Origin: Ovis canadensis
Lineage: Eukaryota; Chordata; Mammalia; Artiodactyla; Bovidae
Length of the DNA stretch: 64,000 nt
Assembly (NCBI RefSeq): GCF_042477335.2
Contig: NC_091245.1
Location: 88,822,501 to 88,886,500, forward strand
Direction of reading: 5' to 3'
A program made the translations under genes and the position numbers. Position 1 is the first letter of the stretch. Every line of letters begins with the position of its first letter. The notes beneath the pieces are model-generated. The model was not told the DNA's origin, did no database searches, and saw only the letters and a program-made list of their open reading frames with translations. This document shows, piece by piece, positions 55,905 to 64,000 of the stretch.

Positions 55905-57323
55905 TATACAATGGAGAAAAGACAATCTCTTTAACAAGTGGTGCTGGGAACACTGGTCAACCACTTGTAAAAGAATGAAACTAGAACACTTTCTAACACC
56001 ATACATAAAAATAAACTCAAAATGGATTAAAGATCTAAACGTAAGACCTGAAACTATTAAACTCCTAGAGGAGAACATAGGCAAAACTGTCTCCGACATA
56101 AATCATAGCAGGATCCTCTATGACCCACCTCCCAGAATACTGGAAATAAAAGCAAAAATAAACAAATGGGACCTAATTAAAATTAAGAGCTTCTACACAA
56201 CAAAGGAAACTATAAGCAAGGTGAAAAGACAGCCTTAAGAATGGGAGAAAATAATAGCAAATGAAGCAACTGACAAAGAATTAATCTCAAAAATATACAA
56301 GCAACTCCTGCAGCTGAATTCCAGAAAAATAAAAGACCCAATCAAAAAGTGGGCCAAAGAACTAAAACAGACATTTCTCCAAAGAAGACATACAGATGGC
56401 TAACAAACACATGAAAAGATGCTCAACATCACTCATTATCAGAGAAATGCAAATCAGAACCACAATGAAGTACCATTTCATGCCAGTCAGAATGGCTGTG
56501 ATCCAAAAGTCTACAAACAATAAATGCTGGAGAGGGTGTGGAGAAAAGGGAACCCTCTTACACTGTTGGTGGGAATGCAAACTAGTACAGCCACTATGGA
56601 GAACAGTGTGGAGATTCCTTAAAAAACTGGAAATAGAACTGCCATATGACCCAGCAATTCCACTGCTGGGCATACACACTGAGGAAACCAGAATTGAAAG
56701 AGACATGTATACTGCAATGTTCATCGCAACACTGTTTGTAATAGCCAGGTCATGGAAGCAACCTAGATGTCCATCAGCAGACGAATGGATAAGAAAGCTG
56801 TGGTACATGTACACAATGGAGTATTACTCAGCCATTAAAAAGAATACATTTGAATCAGTTCTAATGAGGTGGATGAAACTGGAGCCTATTATACAGAGTG
56901 AAGTAAGCCAGAAAGAAAAACACCAATACAGTATACTAATGCATATATATGGAATTTAGAAAGAAGGTAACAATAACCCTGTATGTGAGACAGCAAAATA
57001 GACACAGATGTATTGAACAGTCTTTTGGAGTCTCTGGGAGAGGGCGAGAGCAGGATGATATGGGAGAATGGCATTGAAACATATTAAATATCATATGTGA
57101 AGTGAATCACCAGTCCAGTTTTGATGCATGATACAGGGTGCTTGGGGCTGGTGCACTGGGATGACCCAGAGGGATGATATGGGGAGGGAGGTGGGAGGGG
57201 GGTTCAGGATGGGGAACACAAGTATACTCATGGTGGATTCATGTCAATGTATGCCAAAACCAATACAATATTGTAAAGTAAAATTAATTAATTAATTAAT
57301 TTTAAAAAAAGTAAAAAAAAAAA
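55905..57323 (+). mobile_element. Younger 5'-truncated L1 with exact target duplication
   Basis: 1.42 kb of sense bovine L1: late ORF2, 3' UTR with the G-rich run near 57180-57205, and an A-rich tail with (TTAA) repeats. ATCTAGCAGAA is exact at 55894-55904 and 57324-57334. The ORF2 C-terminus is open for 187 codons (56396-56959, CWRGC motif near 56525-56540), though a frameshift near 56235 separates it from the preceding 87 codons. Confidence 0.94.
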
Positions 57324-57334
57324 ATCTAGCAGAA

Positions 57335-58645
57335 ATTTCAGAGTCACCCTTAAGAATGGACTGTTAGGGAAGTTCTAGATTTGATCTTTCAGTTTTCGCT
57401 GAACCCAGCAGTCTGATACTGAGCCACCCAGGAAATATTATGTCCTTTAGCTAATAAGGTATGAATCATTGTATCACCATTTTAAAGAAGAAATTGGGAA
57501 AGTCAGAGAGGTTAAGGAAATTTCCCAGGGCCATACTTCTGGTAAGCACCAATGTTAGAATTCAAAACTAAATCTACTCAAGTCCAGTACTAGAGTTTGC
57601 CAAACTTTGTTCCATGGAATGCAATATTCTCTGAGCTATGAAATACTATGAGGTGTTAATAAGTAACCTGTAATACATGAATAGGTTTGTAGTTATATAA
57701 GTAGACATTTCTCTTAGAGACTCACAATGTACATTAGTATATAACAGTTTTCTCAGAAGTTGATCAGAAAAAAAAAACTTCATTGTTTTATGTTTTATTT
57801 TATTTAATCTCACTTCTGAAATGACTAGCCATAGATTCCTCTCACTCCCTATGGTTTTGCTTGTTTTTGTTTTAGGAATACTTACTAACATCTCATAAAT
57901 ATAGTGGTCTAACAACAAGGCTGTCTTGGGTGTATCCAAATTGAACTTGAATCAGATAAGGCTGGAGAGCAAGAAGTGATACTTCCTTGGGACTCTTGTC
58001 TGACCTTAGCCACTTCTAGGCTTGATTAGATTCAAGGCTATATTCAATGACCCATAAGTATGGGTCAGAGAAAAAGAGATTGAACTAGAAATTAATGGGG
58101 CAGTTTATCAGCCAAAGAGCTCTTTGCTTGGAGAAAACTAAAGGGTGAACTTCCTTTCTGGCCTCCACATTGGGTGTGGGAGGTACCACACCTAACTGCA
58201 GTTCAGTCACAGAGGTTTCCTGGAAGCTGACATCAGGGACTTTTCTCACAGGACCACATGAGTCACAGATTCTGACAGCAGAAGGGTGTCAGTTTTTCCA
58301 GTGGGGTTGGCTGGGGTGGTAAGTCCATACCTGACTAGCCTCCTAGAGTCACCTCATGTCCAATATTCTCAGATCCTGTGACAACTGCTTCAGGCCCTGT
58401 AATCTAATTGTCCACAGAGCACCCACTAATGAGGTGCCCACAAACAGGGGGATATCCCCACTAATCCTTTCCTTCACAGACAGGAAAGAGCATCTCTTTC
58501 TCCTACCCTGATTTTCCATGTAGTCTTGCACCAAATTAAAGGAGAAAAACTGCCCATTTTGTGAAGATTTTTAATACTTTTACTGTATTCAATGATGGTC
58601 CCAGTTTTCACAGAGATAGTGCCATCTCTTTCCTCTTTCCTTTTT
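57335..58645. other. Mostly single-copy stretch
   Basis: An antisense MIR-like core lies at 57470-57595 (GAAGAAATTGGGAAAGTCAG, GGTTAAGGAAATTTCCCAGG). No gene is supported in the remainder. Confidence 0.45.
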
Positions 58646-58647
58646 TC

Positions 58648-59161
58648 ACTGAGCCTAGATAGCATATTGAAAAGCAGAGACATTACTTTGCCAACAAAGG
58701 TCCATCTCGTCAAGGCTATGGTTTTTCCAGTGGTCATGTACGGATGTGAGAGTTGGACTGTGAAGAAAGCTGAGCACCGAAGAATTGATGCTTTTGAACT
58801 GTGGTGTTGGAGAAGACTCTTGAGAGTCCCTTGGACCACAAGAAGATCCAACCAGTCCATTCTGAAGGAGATCAGTCCTGGGATTTCTTTGGAAGGAATG
58901 ATGCTGAAGCTGAAACTCTAGTACTTTGGCCATCTCATGAGAAGAGTTGACTCATTGGAAAAGACTCTGATGCTGGGAGGGATTGGGGGCAGGAGGAGAA
59001 GGGGACGACTGAGGATGTGATGGCTGGATGGCATCACGGACTCGATGGACGTGTCTGAGTGAACTCCTGGAGTTGGTGATGGACAGGGAGGCCTGGCGTG
59101 CTGAGATTCATGGGGTTGCAGAGTTGGACATGACTGAGCGGCTGAACTGAACTGAACTGAA
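58648..59161 (+). mobile_element. BovB 3' end
   Basis: Sense copy from GAGCCTAGATAGCATATTGA to the tail CTGAACTGAACTGAACTGAA. It retains a 109-codon frame (58592-58921) covering the BovB C-terminal region (MVFPVVMYGCESWTVKKAEH). Confidence 0.93.
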
Positions 59162-59349
59162 TCACACATTGGGTACTCCTTTTTGGCTAACTTCTTTCGC
59201 TCACCTTAATCATTTGGAGATCCACCTACATTCTAACATGTAGTAACAGTTCCTTCTTTTTTTCCCAAGTAGTATACCATTATATAGTTTTACCACCATT
59301 TATTCATCCATTCACCTATCGTTAGAGCTTTAGGTTGTAGATTCGCTTC

Positions 59350-60010
59350 TTGGACCTGATTCCAATATATATGTGGGTGGCAGCTTTTCCAAACCAGCAA
59401 GCAATTCTTGGATACCAGCAGAGTGTCCAATAATTCAACTCAATTCTAACATTGTCTGCCCAGAAATAGAATCAGATTCCACAAACAAAGGGCTCAGTCC
59501 CACAAGGCTGCCATCCATTTAAAATATCAGCCCCAAGTCCAAGTGTTACCCAAGCTTCTGACCCACCTATGTCCTATAAATCAGAGGTTCCCATAACCTC
59601 ATCCTTGGGTGCAACTAATTAACCAAAAGGGCTCACAGAAGTCAGGAGAATCCATTTACTCACTAGACTACTGCTTTAATACAAACAATATGTAATGTCA
59701 GATGAAGAGATACATAGGATGAAGTCCTAACAAAAGGACTTTCTGTCCATATGCAGCTTGGAATCAGAATGATAGTATATAAAAATGTTCTGGTTCTCCC
59801 CCAAGTGGAAGCTTTCTGAACTCCTCCTTTTTTATTTATTTATTTTTTTGTGGAGGCATGATTGACTAATTCATTTGGTGATTGATTCAACTTCTATTCC
59901 CCTCTCCCCTCCTTGAAAATCAAGGAATGAGACTAAGTTTCAATCCTCTATTCACAGTTGGTTCTCCTGGCAACTAGGCTCTATTCTTTGGTGCTTTGCA
60001 AAGTTCACCT
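59350..60010. repeat. Ancient LTR-like repeat, family uncertain
   Basis: Phrases such as GGGCTCACAGAAGTCAGGAG, GATGAAGAGATACATAGGAT, GGCATGATTGACTAATTCAT and GTTGGTTCTCCTGGCAACTA resemble an old ERVL-class LTR. Part of 59165-59345 looks like an antisense L1M remnant. Strand and exact family are not fixed. Confidence 0.45.
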
Positions 60011-60029
60011 TCATAAAAGATATATGCCC

Positions 60030-60194
60030 CTCAATGATCTTAGCAGTACTATTTACGATAGCCAGAACATGGAAGCAACCTAAATGTCCATCAACAGACG
60101 AATGGATAAGAAGATGTGGCACAATGGATACAATGGAATATTAGCCACAAAAAAGAATGAAATAATGCCATCTGTGGCAACTTGAATGGACCTC
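60030..60194 (+). mobile_element. L1 fragment, left of BovB
   Basis: Sense L1 late-ORF2/3' region (ATAGCCAGAACATGGAAGCA, CAACAGACGAATGGATAAGA, GGCAACTTGAATGGACCT). The same element resumes, rearranged, at 61482. Confidence 0.85.
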
Positions 60195-61481
60195 AGTTCA
60201 GTTCAGTCACTCAGTCGTGCCGACTTTTTGCGACCCCATGGACTACAACATGCTAGGCTTCCATGTCCATCACCAACTCCTGGAGCTTGCTCAAACTCAT
60301 GTCCGTCTCCAACCATATCATCCTCTGTTGTCCCCTTCTCCTCCCATCTTTAATCTTTCCCAGCATCAGGGTCTCTTCCAATGAGTCAGTTCTTTGCATC
60401 AGGTGGCCAAAGTATTGGAGTTTCAGCTTTAGCATCAGTCTTTCCAATGAATATTCAGTACTGATTTCCTTGAGGATGGACTGGTTTGATCTCCATGTAG
60501 TCCAAGGGACTCTCAAGAGTCTTCTTCAACACTACAGTTCAAAAGCATCGATTCTTCAGCGCTCCACTTTCTTTATAGTCCAATTCTCACATCCATACAT
60601 GACTACTGGAAAAACCATAGCTTTGACTAGATGGACCTTTGTTGGTAAAGTCTCTGCTTTTTCATATGCTGTCTAGGTTGGTCATAGCTTTTCTTCCAAG
60701 GAGCAAGAGTCTTTTAATTTCATGGCTGCAGTCACCATCTGCAATGATTTTGGAGCTCAAGAAAATAAAGTCTCTCACTTTCCATTGTTTCCCCATCTAT
60801 TTGCCATGAAGAGATGAGACTGGATGCCATGATCTTAGTTTTCTGAATGTTGAGCTTTAAGCCAACTTTTTCCACTCTCCTCCTTCACTTTCATCAATAG
60901 GCTTTTTAGCTCTTTTTTGCTTTCTGCCATATGGACAGTGTCATCTGCATATCTGAGGTTATTGATATTTCTCCCAGCAATCTTGATTCCAGCTTGTGCT
61001 TCATTCAGCCTGGCATTTTGCATGATATACTCTGCATATAAGTTAAATAAGCAGGGTGACAATATACAGCCTTGATGTACTCCTTCCCCAATTTGGAACC
61101 AGTCTGTTGTTCCATGTCCAATTCTAACAGTTGCTTCCTGACCTGCATGCATATTTCTCAGGAGGCAGGTCAGGTGGTCTGGTATTCCCATCTCTTTTAG
61201 AATTTTCCACAGTTTGTTGTGATCCACAAATCAAAGGCTTTGGCATAGTCAATAAAGCAAAAGTAGATGTTTTTCTGGAACTCTCTTGCTTTTTCAATGA
61301 TCCAACAGATGTTAGCAATTTGATATTTGGTTCCTCTGCCTTTTCTAAATCCAGCTTGAACGTCTGGAAGTTCACAGTTCACATACTGTTGAAGCCTGCC
61401 TTGGAGAATTTTGAGCATTACTTTGCTAGCATGTGAGATGAGTGCAATTGTGTGGTAGTTTGAACATCTTTTGGAAAGTTT
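60195..61481 (-). mobile_element. BovB, antisense
   Basis: Starts with the CAGTTCAGTTCAGTCACTCA tail and extends 1.29 kb. Minus-strand frame 61227-60835 (130 codons) carries the reverse transcriptase block with YADD (NNLRYADDTVHMAESKKELK). Truncated at its 5' end. Confidence 0.93.
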
Positions 61482-61858
61482 GTTTTCTATGTCTATGAAT
61501 CTGTTTCTCCTTTGTAAATAAGTTAGTTTTTGTCATTTTTTAAAAATATTTCACGTAAGAGTGATATCTATGTTATTTGTCTTTGTCTTACTTCAGTTAA
61601 TATGATACAGTCAGGGAAAGGAGAGAGATAAATTAGTAGTTTGGGATTAACATATATACACTACTATATATAGAATAGGTAAAAAACAAGAACTTACTAT
61701 TAGCACAGGAAACTACTCAATATCTTATAATAATGGAAAAGAAACTGAAAAATGAAATATATATATATATATATATATATCATAACTGAATCAGTTTCTG
61801 GTACATGTAAAACTAAAACAATGTTGTAAATTAACTATACATCAATAAAAAATAAGTC
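61482..61858 (+). mobile_element. L1 3' UTR with an inverted internal block
   Basis: 61482-61612 is L1 3' UTR in antisense (TTTGTTTTCTATGTCTATGA ... CTTCAGTTAATATGATAC), while 61613-61858 is the next L1 segment in sense (GTTTGGGATTAACATATATA ... TAACTATACATCAATAAAAAA). It includes an (AT)n run at 61759-61780. Confidence 0.75.
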
Positions 61859-61861
61859 ACC

Positions 61862-62338
61862 TTCATTAACATTAACCCAGTTGTGGCGGTAAGGGCTTGT
61901 AAGATACCTTTATGGTTCTGAATTATTTTCAGGAGTTGAGGATGAGAGACCAAATATTATATATCAAAAAATGTTCTGATTGTTCTTATTGCTCAGTGAA
62001 TTCCCAAGAGTTTTGGGAGCTGTGAGCCAGGAACTATGGACAAAGACTAAATGTTTCAGAGAAATATATTTTAGTCATCATAATATGTTTCTTATAAATC
62101 ACAGTTTCACAGGTTGTTTCCAGTTTGTGGCTATCAAATCCCAAAGAACGGCACTAAATGCTATGGAAATTAAAAGATTTTCAGCTGGATTGATAAAGGA
62201 GGTAACATTTCAATGGACACAGTCAAATGAGTGTAGTCCTTTTGGGCAGCTAACCCTTGATTATGAGGCCTGGAAAACACTCAAATCCATGTTAATAAGC
62301 ATGGATTCCATTTACCGAGTACTGGTTGTATATCAGTC
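61862..62338. other. Single-copy stretch
   Basis: Contains an uninterrupted 121-codon frame (61980-62345) with no recognisable motif; it is not called as a gene. Confidence 0.35.
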
Positions 62339-62339
62339 T

Positions 62340-62515
62340 CTGTGATAAGATGATTTGATCTTTACTTCTACCCTGTGAGGTATTAGTATTATCCCATTTT
62401 ACATAGGAATAAATTGTGACTAGAAATGTTAAGCAGGTTTCCAAATCTCACATACCTGTTTGGTGGTATATGTGAGAGTTGAAATCAAATTTGACTTCAA
62501 AGTCTGTGTAGTAAA
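62340..62515 (-). repeat. MIR-type remnant
   Basis: CCCTGTGAGGTATTAGTATT, ATCCCATTTTACATAGGAAT and AGTTGAAATCAAATTTGACT follow the antisense MIR core. Confidence 0.65.
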
Positions 62516-62529
62516 TCGTCACACTTCTT

Positions 62530-63268
62530 TATAATTAATTTTTATTGTAATATAGTTACTTTAAAATGTTGTATTAGTTTCTACTGTACAGCAAGATGAA
62601 TGAGCTATACCTGTATATATATATGTGTGTGTATATATAGCCTCTCTTTTTTGGATTTCCTTCCCATTTAGGTCACCACAAGGATCTGAGTAGAGTTATC
62701 CAAGGTATACAGTAGGTTCTCATTAGTGGTCTATTTTATACACAGTATTAATAGTGTATATATATTAAAAAATAAATTTAAAAAAGGCAAAAAACCAGTG
62801 TTGACATGTTAGTCCCAATCTCCCAATTCATCCCACCCTCAGCTTTCCCCTCTTGGTGCCCATATGTTTGCCCCCTACATCTGTTTCTGCTTTGCAAATA
62901 AGATGGTCTATACCATTTTTCTAGATTCCACATATATGCATTAATATATTTGTTTTTCTGACTTGCTTCATTCTGTTTGACAGTCTCTAGGTCCATCCAT
63001 GTCTCTACAAATGACCTGGTTTTATTCCTTTTTGTGGCTGAGTAATATTCTGTTGTATATATGTACTACAACCTTTTTATTCATTCCTCTGTTGATGGAC
63101 ATTCAGGTTGCTACCATGTTCTGACTATTGTAATACTGCAGCAGTGAACATTGGGGTACATGTGTCTTTTGGAATTATGATTTTTTTCTGGGTATATGCC
63201 AGTAGTGGGATTGCTGGGTTACATGGCAGTTCTGTTTTAGTTTTTAAAGGAATCTCCGTACTCCCTAA
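62530..63268 (-). mobile_element. L1 3' part of a 5'-inverted insertion
   Basis: Antisense L1 from its 3' end (TTTAAAATGTTGTATTAGTT) through the 3' UTR to late ORF2 (GGGATTGCTGGGTTACATGG, AAAGGAATCTCCGTACTCC). An older ruminant-lineage copy. Confidence 0.85.
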
Positions 63269-63325
63269 CACCACACACAAAAATAAGCGCAAAATAGATT
63301 AAAGGCCTAAATATAAGAAAAAAAG
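63269..63325 (+). mobile_element. Inverted upstream L1 segment
   Basis: CTAACACCACACACAAAAAT and AAAGGCCTAAATATAAGA belong to ORF2 upstream of the antisense part but read in sense. The segment continues after the SINE at about 63513-63552 (GTGAGACCAGATAATATAAA). Confidence 0.78.
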
Positions 63326-63512
63326 TGAAAGTTGCTCATTCTTGTCTAACTCTTTGCGACCCCATGGACTGTAGTCCATGAAATTCTCCAGGCCAGAATG
63401 CTGGAGTGGGTAGCCTTTGCCTTCTCCAGGGTATCTTCCCAACTCAGGGATCAAACCCAGGTCTCCTGCATTGCAGGCTGATTCTTTACCAGCTGAGCCC
63501 CAAGGGAAGCCC
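63326..63512 (-). mobile_element. Bov-tA SINE
   Basis: Antisense copy from AGTGAAAGTTGCTCATTCTT to GAGCCCCAAGGGAAGCC. Confidence 0.9.
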
Positions 63513-63554
63513 TGAATGTGAGACCAGATAATATAAAACCCTTAGGCTTATTTA

Positions 63555-64000
63555 CAGCCTAAATGAACTATCCCTTAATATCACCTGATTTCTGGGCATC
63601 TTGACACTGCAAGGACAGTGTAATGGATTATAAAAGCAATCCATGAACTAGAAAAATCATAGTTATATTGGGAGAAAAGCAATAAGTTGACATTCTGCCT
63701 TATATATCAGTCTTATGTGCAGCTTTTAAATAGGAGTCCCTCTATATAACCTCATTAATTCTGAAAGAAAATTTAAAAATGTGTATCTGGATCTCTAGAA
63801 TTGAGGACCAGATTTTGAATATTGATGTCCTCTACTGAAAAATGAAATTCTATTTTTTAAAAATTCAAGCTCTCATTGCTAATCTCTTTTCATTTCTTCA
63901 TTGGATATTTGTTGGTCAGTTTTATCTCTGCTGTAAGACTGACATTCTCTGGAAAATAGTTATTGCTTAGTAATGGTTGTATCTCCCACAGCACCTAGAA
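63555..64000. other. AT-rich stretch to window edge
   Basis: No supported feature. Confidence 0.4.

Noticed and set aside
61980-62345. 121-codon frame in single-copy DNA
   Set aside because: No motif or start context; overlaps the edge of a MIR-type remnant.
1-64000. CRISPR arrays, operons, phage or defence-system genes
   Set aside because: No regularly spaced short repeats and no prokaryotic coding organisation; the repeats are interspersed mammalian retrotransposons.

Overview
This is vertebrate nuclear DNA from a bovid ruminant, most likely cattle or a close relative. The repeats point to this: bovine-type LINE-1 copies, BovB (RTE-clade) LINEs with the ACTGA-repeat tail, tRNA-derived Bov-tA SINEs, dimeric Bov-A2 SINEs with CAG tails, and CHR-type tRNA-Glu SINEs, lying over older mammalian MIR, L1M and MaLR-type remnants. 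There is no bacterial-style gene organisation. Nearly all the open frames are retrotransposon coding remnants or antisense shadows of them.

The one host gene I can support is a single-coding-exon class II olfactory receptor at 38096-39042 (+). It keeps the usual receptor landmarks but carries a one-base deletion in the first membrane segment (near 38220), so it reads as a pseudogene, or a segregating or sequence-error null. A candidate 5' noncoding exon structure (TATA at 33885, donor at 34014, acceptors at 34380 and 37934) is weak inference.

Layout. 1-6719: a sense bovine L1 entering from beyond the left edge, its ORF2 broken by two SINEs; 6720-7410: an older L1 3' end. 7.4-11.3 kb: mostly single-copy DNA with SINEs and a strong 141-nt inverted-repeat hairpin (10855-10995). 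11.28-15.67 kb: an antisense BovB followed by an old antisense L1 that reaches its 5' end. 15.7-20.4 kb: single-copy DNA, SINEs, a gammaretrovirus-like solo LTR and a BovB 3' end. 20472-28737: an essentially full-length antisense L1 (about 8.3 kb) inside a BovB, with matching target-site duplications. 29190-33590: an L1 that received at least five later insertions. 33.6-52.6 kb: the gene-bearing part, lower in LINEs, with the olfactory receptor, SINEs, MIRs and an MLT1-like LTR. 52.7-54.5 kb: antisense BovB and Bov-A2. 55905-57323: a comparatively young 5'-truncated L1 with an exact 11-bp target duplication. 58.6-64 kb: BovB copies, an old LTR, an L1 with an internal inverted block, and an L1 with a twin-priming-type inversion.

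I found no novel enzymatic or defence system. The interesting signals are structural: nested insertions with readable target duplications, chimeric or inverted retrotransposon insertions, a templated-looking insertion, a palindromic element, and the frameshifted receptor. Family names come from recognising sequence, not from a database search, and repeat ends are accurate to roughly 5-20 bp unless a target duplication is given.
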